A stretch of DNA of 12,449 bases from Acidobacteriaceae bacterium (GTDB lineage: Bacteria > Acidobacteriota > Terriglobia > Terriglobales > Acidobacteriaceae): contig PKXI01000419.1 of the NCBI GenBank assembly GCA_003133425.1, positions 20,528 to 32,976 of the forward strand, in the 5' to 3' direction. A program made the translations under genes and the position numbers. The notes beneath the pieces are model-generated. The model was not told the origin of the DNA, ran no database searches, and saw only the letters and a list, made by a program, of their open reading frames with translations. Positions 1 to 7,708 of this stretch are shown here, in pieces; position 1 is the first letter of the stretch; every line of letters begins with the position of its first letter.

Positions 1-1032
1 ATTCACCACTGCCGCAGGTCCGGGGTCGAGTTGCACGGGAAGCCGCTGCTCCAGTAGCACCACGCGCTCCAGCAGCGGAGCCAGCGCAACCGGCCTGAGC
101 CGTGGCTGAGGCAACTGGGCAAGCTGCCGGTAAGACTGCACAAAGCGGTGCAGAGAGTCGGCCCGGCTCTCCACTACGCCGAGCCCGCGCCGAAAGTCAC
201 TCAACGTGCCGTCATTTCCCTGCAAGCTATCTACGCGCCCCAGCAGGCTGCCTGCAATCGACTTGATCGGCGCCAGCGAATTGGAAAGCTCATGCCCCAG
301 AACCCGGATCAGCCGCTTCCACGCGACCTGTTCCTCCTCCTGCAGGGGCACACTCACGTCCGCCAGCAACAGCAGCGTGTGTGGCGCGCCTTCCTGCCGG
401 AATGTTGCTTTGCGCAACAGCCAACGCACAGGCCCCGCAGAAGGTTTCTGATCCTTATTGAAGGTATGAATGGTTTGATCGGGCGCCCCGAGCAGTTCTT
501 CCAGGCCAAGCTCGCGCGCGGTGCGGCCAAAGCTCCGGGCATGCGGCAGACCCAGCAGTTTGAGCCCGGCGTTATTCACCAGTTGCAGCGTATCGTCGCG
601 ATCGAATGCAAATAGCGGAGCGTGCATCACTTCCAGAATGCGGGCCAGCAGCGCCGTTGCTTCAAGAGAACGCACTCGCTGTTTTTGCAGCAGGTCGGCC
701 AGCGCGTTCACCTCCCCGGCCAACTCTCCCAGCGCATCCTGCGCGCTTGCCCCGCGCGCGCGAAACGAATAGTCTCCCTCGCGCAGTGAAGAAACCACAT
801 TTGATAGCGTCTGCAGCGGCCGGATCAGGCCTTCAATGAGCGCGGCGGTCACCAGCACCAGATACAAGAGCAAGCAGCCGCCCATCATCAATGCTGGCCC
901 AAGGCTGACGTGGCTCTGGTAAAGAACAACCGCGGCCAGTACCAGCGCCGGCAACACCAGAAACAGGCAATGGAGCCACGCCCGGCGAATAGCCGAGCGC
1001 CGGTGCCGTCGAATCGCTTGCCTAGATTCCAT
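1..1032 (-). CDS. Sensor histidine kinase, NtrY-like (partial, C-terminus beyond window)
   Basis: This is a membrane histidine kinase that probably phosphorylates the regulator encoded just upstream. 344 codons are readable without a stop before the left edge. Two hydrophobic segments lie at about residues 19-38 and 46-66, joined by only about seven residues. A HAMP-like linker (about 66-118) and a PAS-like domain (about 128-226) follow. The phosphoacceptor is H247 in the motif RVLGHELSNSLAPIKSI, which resembles NtrY-type kinases. The ATP-binding domain has barely begun (LLERVV near residue 315), so the N, G1 and G2 boxes are outside the window. The ATG at 1030-1032 overlaps the regulator's stop by 11 bases with no clear Shine-Dalgarno, suggesting translational coupling. 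The nearly absent periplasmic loop suggests it senses within the membrane or cytoplasm, or through a partner protein. Kinase identity is firm. Its signal is unknown. Confidence 0.93.
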   Translation of the reverse strand, partial: MESRQAIRRHRRSAIRRAWLHCLFLVLPALVLAAVVLYQSHVSLGPALMMGGCLLLYLVLVTAALIEGLIRPLQTLSNVVSSLREGDYSFRARGASAQDALGELAGEVNALADLLQKQRVRSLEATALLARILEVMHAPLFAFDRDDTLQLVNNAGLKLLGLPHARSFGRTARELGLEELLGAPDQTIHTFNKDQKPSAGPVRWLLRKATFRQEGAPHTLLLLADVSVPLQEEEQVAWKRLIRVLGHELSNSLAPIKSIAGSLLGRVDSLQGNDGTLSDFRRGLGVVESRADSLHRFVQSYRQLAQLPQPRLRPVALAPLLERVVLLEQRLPVQLDPGPAAVVN

Positions 1033-2407
1033 ATTTTTCGATGCGCCGATAGAGCGCGGCGCGGCTCAATCCAAGGGCCTCGGAAGCCTGCGAGATATTG
1101 CCGTCGCAGCGGCGAAGAACCTTGCGTATGAGCAGGGATTCCACCTCATCGATACTCATATTCTCAAACGAGGTCGCCGCGGTTCGCGAAGCTGTAATCG
1201 CCAGGTTGGCCGGCTCCACCTCCTCGCCGCGGCACAGCAGCACCGCGCGCTCCACCGTGTGCTCAAGCTCGCGCACGTTGCCCGGCCATGGATACTGCAT
1301 CAACTGCTGCATCGCGGCGGGCGAGAAGCCAATCACCTGTTTGCGATAGCGGGCGCGGTTGCGATTCAGAAAGTGCGCGGCCAGCAGCGAAATGTCTTCG
1401 CGCCGATCGCGCAGCGCGGGCAGATGAATCTCCACAGTGTTGATGCGGAAGAGAAGATCCTCGCGGAAGTTGCCCGCCTTCGCCTCCTCATCGAGCAGGG
1501 CGTTTGTAGCGCACAGTACCCGCACGTCCACGCGCCGGGTTTGCGAAGAGCCCACGCGCTCCAGCTCGCCGGTCTCCAAAACTCGCAGCAGCTTTGCTTG
1601 TTGCCGCATCGGAACGTTCGCGATCTCGTCCAGAAACAGCGTGCCCCCGTTGGCCAGTTCAAAGCGGCCGATGCGGTCGGTGCGCGCGTCGGTGAAGGCG
1701 CCCTTCACGTGGCCAAATATCTCGCTCTCGAAAGTCCCCTCCGGCAGACCGCCGGCATTTACCGTTACCAGCGCCATGCGCGCACGCGGCGATGCTGCGT
1801 GCAGCAGCCTGGCGACAATCTCCTTCCCAGTGCCGTGCTCACCGGTGATCAGCACATTGGCATCGGAGGGTCCAACCTGCGCAATCAGTTCGAGTACCGG
1901 CTGCATCGAGGGCGCCGAGGCGATAAACTTCGGCATTCCTTCAGCGCGCAGCAACCGGTTTTCGAGTTCCAACTGGCGAGCGTGGCGCAGCGCCTGGCGC
2001 AACTCCGCATGAACCCGTATCAGCGAGAGCAACCGCTCGTTCTCCCACGGCTTCTGCACAAAGTCCCGCGCGCCGCGTTTGATAGATTCAACCGCGAGTC
2101 CGATGTTGCCCCATGCGGTCATTACGATCACCGGCAGGCGCGAGTCGTACTCCTGGATGCGAGCCAGCAGATCCAGGCCCTCCTGGCCCGAGGTCGTGTC
2201 GCGCGTGTAGTTCAGGTCGATGAGCAGCACGTCGTAGTCGCGCTGGCCCAGCGCTTCCATCAGCAACTGTGGCGAGCGCACGCAGTCCACATCTATCCCC
2301 TGCGGAGCCAGCAGCAGCTCCACTGCCTCCAGAATGGAAGGCTGATCGTCGGCCGCCAATACTCGGATTCTTTCTTGCTTACTGGGAATGGCTTGCCTCC
2401 ACAACAC
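1022..2407 (-). CDS. Sigma-54-dependent response regulator (NtrC family)
   Basis: This cytoplasmic activator would open sigma-54 promoters after phosphorylation by the adjacent kinase. Numbered from the GTG at 2407 (461 residues), the receiver has acidic pair D20-D21, phosphoacceptor D64, T97 and K119. A helical linker (about 135-157) leads to an AAA+ domain with Walker A GEHGTGKE (189-196), the sigma-54-contact loop as GAFTDA (236-241) rather than GAFTGA, and Walker B GGTLFLDEI (254-262). PWPGNVREL follows. The C-terminus is a Fis-type helix-turn-helix (about 437-461). The 5' end overlaps the TolC gene. The longest frame starts at an ATG at 2491, but that 28-residue extension lies inside TolC and precedes the receiver fold, so I rejected it. 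GTG 2407, TTG 2404, or an ATT at 2389 placed 6 bases after a perfect GGAGG, are all possible. Function is very secure. The exact start is not. Confidence 0.95.
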   Translation of the reverse strand: MLWRQAIPSKQERIRVLAADDQPSILEAVELLLAPQGIDVDCVRSPQLLMEALGQRDYDVLLIDLNYTRDTTSGQEGLDLLARIQEYDSRLPVIVMTAWGNIGLAVESIKRGARDFVQKPWENERLLSLIRVHAELRQALRHARQLELENRLLRAEGMPKFIASAPSMQPVLELIAQVGPSDANVLITGEHGTGKEIVARLLHAASPRARMALVTVNAGGLPEGTFESEIFGHVKGAFTDARTDRIGRFELANGGTLFLDEIANVPMRQQAKLLRVLETGELERVGSSQTRRVDVRVLCATNALLDEEAKAGNFREDLLFRINTVEIHLPALRDRREDISLLAAHFLNRNRARYRKQVIGFSPAAMQQLMQYPWPGNVRELEHTVERAVLLCRGEEVEPANLAITASRTAATSFENMSIDEVESLLIRKVLRRCDGNISQASEALGLSRAALYRRIEKYGI

Positions 2408-4373
2408 CCGTTCTGGCGTTTGCAATCGAAATGCCGTAGTCCTCAAGCACCGAGCCGGTTGCGCGCCGCACTTCGATGCGCGCTTTTTCATAATCAGTCT
2501 CAGCTGTCACCAGGGCTGACTCGGCCAGCGCCAGGTCGTGCTCGGCTGAAAGCGTCTGTTGATTCGATCCGGCGCCCAGCTTCTGCTCCTGTTGCGTAAT
2601 ATCAAGCGTCTTCTGGGCCAGGTCGCGGGCATGGCGCGCGGCATCCACTCGGCTCGCGCCCTGTTCCAGCGCAAAACGCGCATTGCGCACTTCAATGCGG
2701 ATGCGCTTCTTCAATTCTTCAAGATAAACCTGCGACTGCCGGTATTCGAGCTCGGTGCGATACTGGTCGGCCTTGGCAATGCGGTTGCGCAGCGGGACGC
2801 TCAGTTGAAATCCCATCTGATACTCGGGAGAGGAATAGTTGAACGCATTGTCCACCGCCCCCGCAAATCCCGCAGGCACATTGGAGCCAGTGCTGTTCAG
2901 TGGGTTCGGCGTGCCAGCGTATCCGGTGCCGGCATAGAAACCATAAACCGAAAGCGACGGCAACAGCGCGTTGCGCGCAGTCTTGCGGCTCAGCTCGCTG
3001 TTTTCCAGAACCAAACTCGACTCCAGCAGTTCGGTGCGATTCTTGAGCGCGTCGGTGATCATCTGCTGCGCGGCCGCGGCATCCGGCTGCACCTGCGTGC
3101 CAATATGGTCCACTGGCACCACCGGCATATCCTGCAACACGGGGTCGTCGAGCGAGCGGCTGACAGCGTTCTTCATGTAAAGCTCTTGCAGTTCGAGATT
3201 GGTGCGGGCTATGGTCAGGTCCTGCTGGCGCGTGGCCACGTCCGCCTCCGCCTTCAATACTTCCATCTCCGGAATCGCCTGCAGTGAAAGCTGCTTGCGA
3301 GCGGTGTTCAAAGTCTCCGTGGCAAAGGCCACCGACCGCTCTCCTACTTGCTCGTTATCATAGGCGTTCACCAGGTCCCAGTACAGGTCGCAAATCTGGG
3401 TCACGGTGGCAATCAACTGTGCGCGGAAGGCGATGTCAGAGACTTTCTGGTTGGTCTTGGCAATCCGCAGAAACCGCAGGTTCGGTCCCAGCCCAAAGCC
3501 GGCCAGCAACTGCTGATTCGCGTAGAACTCGAAATAGGAGTTGAGCTGCGGGTTGAGCGTGTTGTTGGGGCTGTTGGAAGTTTGGCGATTGTTGTTCCAT
3601 GCCACTTGAATGGCGCCGCCCGTTGGGAACGCCTGCGAATAAGTAATATCGCCCAGGATCGTGTTCTGGTGGATAACAGGCACACCGTAGAGAATCTGGT
3701 TGGGCAGCAATTGCGTGGTGTGATCCACAGATGTTTTCGCACTGATAAGCGGATCGTAGGAGGACACCACGGAACCGGTGCCCAGCGTGGACTGCACCAG
3801 TCCCGAAGCTCCCGCGCCTGCACCGCCTGCGCCGCCCGAAGTGCCGCCCGCGCCAGCGCCGGAACTGCTACCGAACACGCCGCCCGCACCGCCCGGAGTG
3901 CCCGATACCACGCCCGTATTCACACCGCGCACTGAACCGCCGGCCTGGGTGCGCAGCACGTCCATCTGCGCAATGGGCAAGTTGTAGCGCGCAATCACCA
4001 GGTCGAGATTATTCTCAAGCGCCAGGTCGATGGCGTTTTGCAGCGTCAGATAAAGCTTGCCGTCACGGATCAAGGAATCAAGGCGCGCGGAATTCTCCAG
4101 GCTCGGCGGAGGAACGCTCTTTCCCCGATAGGCATCGAACGGGTTGTGCGAAGGGTGTTGCAACTGGTCGAAGGGAATGTTGTCCTGGTGCGTCTGCAAG
4201 GGCGCCGCTTGTGCCTGCTGCGCAGCCCCCGGAGCCGATTGCACCGAGGCCGTGGAAGGACCGGAAGGTTCCACCGCCATTGCCAGGTTCACCTGCAACA
4301 GAAGAATTGCCGCCAGCGCCTGGACGCGACGGGCCGAACTCGATTTATGAGAATTCATTTGGGAATGGTTCAC
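2379..4373 (-). CDS. TolC-family outer-membrane efflux protein
   Basis: This is the predicted outer-membrane channel of the pump, completing the path from adaptor and ABC permease to the exterior. It has 664 residues, longer than E. coli TolC (just under 500). A signal peptide has RR at 15-16, a hydrophobic core at about 19-32 and a likely cut after LAMA (A33). A flexible Ala/Gln/Pro-rich segment (about 34-95) follows. The first TolC (OEP) repeat begins near residue 105 with LTLQNAIDLALENNLDL, and a second half runs from about 430 to 650 with long heptad-like helices. A glycine/alanine/serine-rich insert at about 145-201 interrupts the first half. The GTG start (4371-4373) overlaps the ATPase stop as GTGA and has GGAGG ten bases upstream. 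An internal ATG at 4358 lacks any such site. Family assignment is firm, and the substrate is unknown. Confidence 0.93.
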   Translation of the reverse strand: MNHSQMNSHKSSSARRVQALAAILLLQVNLAMAVEPSGPSTASVQSAPGAAQQAQAAPLQTHQDNIPFDQLQHPSHNPFDAYRGKSVPPPSLENSARLDSLIRDGKLYLTLQNAIDLALENNLDLVIARYNLPIAQMDVLRTQAGGSVRGVNTGVVSGTPGGAGGVFGSSSGAGAGGTSGGAGGAGAGASGLVQSTLGTGSVVSSYDPLISAKTSVDHTTQLLPNQILYGVPVIHQNTILGDITYSQAFPTGGAIQVAWNNNRQTSNSPNNTLNPQLNSYFEFYANQQLLAGFGLGPNLRFLRIAKTNQKVSDIAFRAQLIATVTQICDLYWDLVNAYDNEQVGERSVAFATETLNTARKQLSLQAIPEMEVLKAEADVATRQQDLTIARTNLELQELYMKNAVSRSLDDPVLQDMPVVPVDHIGTQVQPDAAAAQQMITDALKNRTELLESSLVLENSELSRKTARNALLPSLSVYGFYAGTGYAGTPNPLNSTGSNVPAGFAGAVDNAFNYSSPEYQMGFQLSVPLRNRIAKADQYRTELEYRQSQVYLEELKKRIRIEVRNARFALEQGASRVDAARHARDLAQKTLDITQQEQKLGAGSNQQTLSAEHDLALAESALVTAETDYEKARIEVRRATGSVLEDYGISIANARTGVVEASHSQ
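2396..2400 (-). promoter_or_regulatory. Ribosome binding site for the response regulator, start ambiguous
   Basis: On the minus strand this reads GGAGG, inside the last codons of the TolC gene. Six bases later comes an in-frame ATT (2387-2389), just before the receiver's first strand. No ATG, GTG or TTG sits at normal spacing after it. The nearest canonical starts, GTG at 2405-2407 and TTG at 2402-2404, lie before it. The site either marks a rare AUU start or is chance. Confidence 0.4.
3801..3902 (-). repeat. Glycine/alanine/serine-rich low-complexity segment inside the TolC gene
   Basis: About 34 codons (residues 158-191) encode almost only Gly, Ala, Ser and Thr, with irregular GGAGG and GAGAG runs. 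The segment falls where a beta-barrel or loop strand of the first TolC repeat would be expected. It is in frame and flanked by normal TolC sequence, so it is an insert and not a frameshift. A flexible surface loop is the simplest reading. Confidence 0.75.
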
Positions 4374-5074
4374 TGGGAGCCAACCTCCGTTGTCCTTGCA
4401 GCCAAGGTTTCATCGCGCGTGAGCCAGCCGTCGTGCAATTCCACAATGCGCTTGCCGTAGCGCGCGTTTTCTTCAGAGTGCGTCACCTGCACAATCGTAG
4501 TGCCGGCCCGATTGAGCCGGCAGAAGAGTTCCATGATCTCGCGCGCCTGCGAGGAGTGCAGGTTACCCGTCGGCTCGTCAGCCAGCAGAAGCGTGGGTGC
4601 ATGCACCACGGCGCGCGCAATGCCGACCAACTGTTGTTGTCCCCCCGAGAGCTGCGAAGGAAACAGGTCCTTCTTGGCCACGATCTGAAATCGGTCGAGA
4701 ATGTCCGCCACCATTCCCTGGCGCTCTTTCGCAGGCAGGTTCTTGTAGGAGAGCGGCAGATCGATGTTTTCCGCCACCGTCAGATCGTCAAGCAGGTGAT
4801 AGCTCTGGAACACCATGCCGATGCGCTGGCGTGCCAGATCCGCGCGCTGCTTGCGGTTGAGCGTATGCACCGGCGTCTCGCCAAACCAGTACTCGCCAAT
4901 CCAGCTGTCATCCAGCAGCGCCAGCACATTCAGCAGCGACGACTTCCCTGCCCCCGATGGCCCCATCACCGTGACAAATTCACCTTCCTTAATGGTGAGC
5001 CCGATCCGGCGCAACACCCACGTCTCCGTGTGTCCGGTTTTATAACTGCGTTCCACATTTTTCAGTTCAATCAT
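4370..5074 (-). CDS. ABC transporter ATP-binding protein, MacB/LolD type (second, atypical)
   Basis: This cytoplasmic ATPase is predicted to drive the neighbouring permease. It has 234 residues, the usual size. Walker A is GPSGAGKS (38-45), the Q-loop is Q90, the signature is LSGGQQQ (142-148), Walker B is LLLADEP (162-168) with E167, and the H-loop is H199. Two positions differ from the other ATPase in this window: L149 replaces the arginine after LSGGQQQ, and the D-loop reads NLHSS (171-175), with histidine instead of NLDS. The core catalytic residues are intact, so it may still hydrolyse ATP. The ATG at 5072-5074 follows a 46-base gap from the second permease. A GGAG lies about 13 bases upstream, a long spacing. 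The stop overlaps the TolC start. Family assignment is certain. Pairing with permease 2, permease 1 or both is inference. Confidence 0.94.
   Translation of the reverse strand: MIELKNVERSYKTGHTETWVLRRIGLTIKEGEFVTVMGPSGAGKSSLLNVLALLDDSWIGEYWFGETPVHTLNRKQRADLARQRIGMVFQSYHLLDDLTVAENIDLPLSYKNLPAKERQGMVADILDRFQIVAKKDLFPSQLSGGQQQLVGIARAVVHAPTLLLADEPTGNLHSSQAREIMELFCRLNRAGTTIVQVTHSEENARYGKRIVELHDGWLTRDETLAARTTEVGSQ
4384..4388 (-). promoter_or_regulatory. Ribosome binding site deciding the TolC GTG start
   Basis: The minus strand reads GGAGG within the 3' end of the second ATPase gene. It lies 10 bases before the GTG at 4373 and 25 before the in-frame ATG at 4358. This favours the GTG start and translational coupling through the GTGA overlap. 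Confidence 0.55.
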
Positions 5075-5078
5075 GATC

Positions 5079-5123
5079 TTCGAGTTACTCCAATCCCTAG
5101 TTCCCTGTCATCCGTTCGAGTTA
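5079..5123. repeat. Short direct repeat around the permease 2 stop
   Basis: Two 13-base copies, TTCGAGTTACTCC and TTCGAGTTATTCC, start at 5079 and 5115 and differ at one base. One copy contains the stop codon of permease 2, the other lies just before the second ATPase start and supplies its GGAG. A small local duplication could have made this 46-base spacer. Confidence 0.5.
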
Positions 5124-7679
5124 TTCCGTTCTCAGCGCGTTCATCGGTTCAATCGATGCTGCGCGGCGCGCGGGGATAAAGCCAGCCAGCGCAGCGCAAA
5201 GAACCAGCAACAGCGGTGTGCCTGCGAGCGCCAGCGCGTCGTAGCTTACCACTCCGTACAGCAGGCTCTTCATCAGGTAGCCGGCATAGAGTGCGGCCGG
5301 AATTCCAAGAACGAGGCCGATCAGAATCTGCCAAAGAGCGCCGCGCATCACCATCGCAACTACGCTCGATCGTGTCGCGCCGAGCGCCATGCGAATGCCG
5401 ATTTCGCCGGTGCGGCGAGCCACAAAGTACGACATCACGCCGTACAGCCCAACCGATGCGAGAACCAGCGCGAGAATCCCGAACAGGCTGGTGAGGCGCG
5501 CAATCAGCCGTTCCTGGTTGAAGTTGCCGGCCACCTGAGATTCGAATGAGCGCAGATCGCTCACAGTGAGATTCGGATCGACGGCGGCCAGCGTGCGGCG
5601 AATGAGCCCGTCGACATTCTGTTGAGGCGCATTGAAGCCGACGATCATGGCGTTCATAAACATCGATTGCGTCTCGGTTGAAGTCATCTCCGGCTCCTTG
5701 TAACCGGCGAATGGCTGCGCGAGCGGACGAAGAAAAACAGGGTGAATAGGATAACGCGGATTGTTCATCTTGAAATCCGCAAAGACGCCCACAATCTCAA
5801 AACTCCCGGAGTACTGCGGAAGGTCGATACCGAAATGCTGCCCTATTGGTTCCTGGTTGGGAAAGAACCTCTTCACGAACGTCTGGTTGACGATGGCCAC
5901 CTGCGGGGATCCAACCGTGTCCTGGTCAGAGAAGTTGCGGCCGCGCACAATCGGTACACCAATCGACTCCAGGAAGTGCGTGCTCACTCGATCCCACGTG
6001 GATCCGCATTGGGCGTTCGGTCCGGGAGCGGGATGCCCCTGCTGAATAACACACTCACCCCAGTTGTCGCCCTCGAGCGGGCTGTACATCGACATGCTGA
6101 AGCTGGTCACGCCGGGCAACGTGGAGAAGCGGTCCTCCATCTGGCGGTAGAGCGCGGGGAGTCGGTTGGTGGTGTACCCGGCGCCTGCGGGATCGAAGTG
6201 CAACACGTAGCGGTTCGTTGTGGTCACGCCAAAGTCCTGATGTTCAAGTTTGGCGAGCGACTTGGTCATGAGAATAGCCGTGGCCAGCAGCACCACTGAC
6301 AGCGCGGCCTGGAAAACCACTAGCGATTTCTGCGGCAGAGAAGAGCGGTCGCGCGTGCTTCGGCCTATACCCCGCAATGCTTCTGCCGGCTGGGCATGAG
6401 AAGAGAGCCACGCGGGCCCTACGCCAAACAGCACGCCGGTTAACAGCGAGACGAGAAACGCAAAACCGAGAATCGGCAGAGACGGGCTGGGATCAATAGC
6501 CATATTGTGCGCATCGGGAAATGCCAGTGCGAGAATGGCGCGGCACCCGGCATAGGCAACGCCCAGGCCGGCGAAACCGCCGATGCAGCCGAGCAGAATG
6601 CTTTCGGTAAGCGTCTGGCGAATTACGCGAACGCGCCCGGCCCCGAGAGCCATGCGCAGGGAGATTGCGGAGCGCCGCAACGTGGCACGGGCCAGTAGAA
6701 GGTTGGCGATGTTGGCGCAGGCAATGAGCAACACAACCGATGAAAGTATCATCAGCATCTTCAGACTCTTGCTGGCTTCGACTTGCAGATGCTGGATGCC
6801 GCTTCCACCTGGTGTGAGAACAACATGCTGCTTTGGAATCACGGATGAGCCGCCGTTGGCGTTAAGAATTGGACGCGAGTAAAGCCATTGGCGCAGCGCA
6901 GTCGAGAGCTTCGCCTGCAACGCGCCGACATTCGTTTCTGGCCGGACCCTGCCTAACGCGTAAAGCCAATGGGCCTCGGCATGATGCAGGATGGAGCTGT
7001 CTTGACGGATGTATGGCTCCGTCTGAATCGGTACCCAGAACTCGGCCGGGGAGTCGGCAATGCGATCACCGAAGAAACCGGGCGGTGCGATGCCGATTAC
7101 AGTGAACGGCCGTGCCTGAATAAAAATTGTGGAGCCAACGATCGCAGGATCGGCAGCGTATTCGCCCTGCCACGCCTGGTAGCTGATCACAACAGTGGGT
7201 GCGGCCGCAGGCGTGTCGTCACTGTCCTGGAAGACGCGGCCCGCATACGCGCCAAGCCCAAGCGTACTGAAGTAATTGCCTGACACGAATTCGCCGGTGA
7301 GCGACTTGGCCAGCGCATTTCCGCGGCGCACATTCCACCGCCACTGGCCTGCCTGCATCGCAGCCAACTGCTCGAACTCCGGCGCGGAGTTCTTGAGATA
7401 TTGATAGAGGTCGAAGGAGAAGATCGAAAAATCCCCGGTGGTTGCAGCGTCTTCGGGAAATCCGCCTTCGACGCAGCACTTGTTGTCGTCGCCGATGCGG
7501 TAAAGCTGCGCAGGGTCGGCCACCGGCAGCGACCGCATCAGGATCGCATGAACCAGCGTGAAGATGGCGGTATTGGCGCCGATGCCCAGCGCCAGCGTAA
7601 GCACCGCGGTAATCGTGAAGCCCGGCGACATGCGCAACTGCCGTAGCGCATAACGAATGTCGAGCCAAACGTTGATCAT
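5121..7679 (-). CDS. ADOP-family (duplicated MacB-type) ABC permease 2
   Basis: This is the inner-membrane permease subunit of the efflux system, 852 residues from the ATG at 7677-7679. It is a tandem duplication of the four-helix MacB permease. The halves run from TM1 (about 22-46), a periplasmic MacB core (about 50-300) and TM2-4 (about 306-329, 358-386, 402-425) to TM5 (about 453-474), a second core (about 480-720) and TM6-8 (about 726-751, 780-802, 815-836). Hallmarks are DIRYALRQLRMSPGFT at the N-terminus, ACANIANLLLAR after TM2, GEIGIRMALGA after TM6, and the terminal ARRAASIEPMNALRTE. A longer frame opens at 7772, but its extra 31 residues overlap the previous gene and precede the typical MacB start. 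GGAG lies nine bases before the chosen ATG. The periplasmic parts carry cysteines C68-C69, C543 and C558, unusual for MacB. The substrate is unknown. Confidence 0.93.
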   Translation of the reverse strand: MINVWLDIRYALRQLRMSPGFTITAVLTLALGIGANTAIFTLVHAILMRSLPVADPAQLYRIGDDNKCCVEGGFPEDAATTGDFSIFSFDLYQYLKNSAPEFEQLAAMQAGQWRWNVRRGNALAKSLTGEFVSGNYFSTLGLGAYAGRVFQDSDDTPAAAPTVVISYQAWQGEYAADPAIVGSTIFIQARPFTVIGIAPPGFFGDRIADSPAEFWVPIQTEPYIRQDSSILHHAEAHWLYALGRVRPETNVGALQAKLSTALRQWLYSRPILNANGGSSVIPKQHVVLTPGGSGIQHLQVEASKSLKMLMILSSVVLLIACANIANLLLARATLRRSAISLRMALGAGRVRVIRQTLTESILLGCIGGFAGLGVAYAGCRAILALAFPDAHNMAIDPSPSLPILGFAFLVSLLTGVLFGVGPAWLSSHAQPAEALRGIGRSTRDRSSLPQKSLVVFQAALSVVLLATAILMTKSLAKLEHQDFGVTTTNRYVLHFDPAGAGYTTNRLPALYRQMEDRFSTLPGVTSFSMSMYSPLEGDNWGECVIQQGHPAPGPNAQCGSTWDRVSTHFLESIGVPIVRGRNFSDQDTVGSPQVAIVNQTFVKRFFPNQEPIGQHFGIDLPQYSGSFEIVGVFADFKMNNPRYPIHPVFLRPLAQPFAGYKEPEMTSTETQSMFMNAMIVGFNAPQQNVDGLIRRTLAAVDPNLTVSDLRSFESQVAGNFNQERLIARLTSLFGILALVLASVGLYGVMSYFVARRTGEIGIRMALGATRSSVVAMVMRGALWQILIGLVLGIPAALYAGYLMKSLLYGVVSYDALALAGTPLLLVLCAALAGFIPARRAASIEPMNALRTE

Positions 7680-7708
7680 CGTGTTCTTCTCCGTTGGGAT
7701 TCTTGGGA

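Noticed and set aside
2408..2491. N-terminal extension of the response regulator from ATG 2491
   Set aside because: It lies wholly inside the TolC gene (113-base overlap) and adds basic, non-receiver residues before the first beta strand.
1259..2599. 446-codon open frame on the plus strand opposite the response regulator
   Set aside because: It is antisense to a gene with complete receiver, AAA+ and helix-turn-helix motifs. Its Arg/Gln/His-rich translation has no domain logic, and long antisense frames are common at this GC content.
4211..5179. 322-codon plus-strand open frame opposite the second ATPase
   Set aside because: The minus strand there encodes all ABC motifs. The plus-strand product shows no fold or signal.
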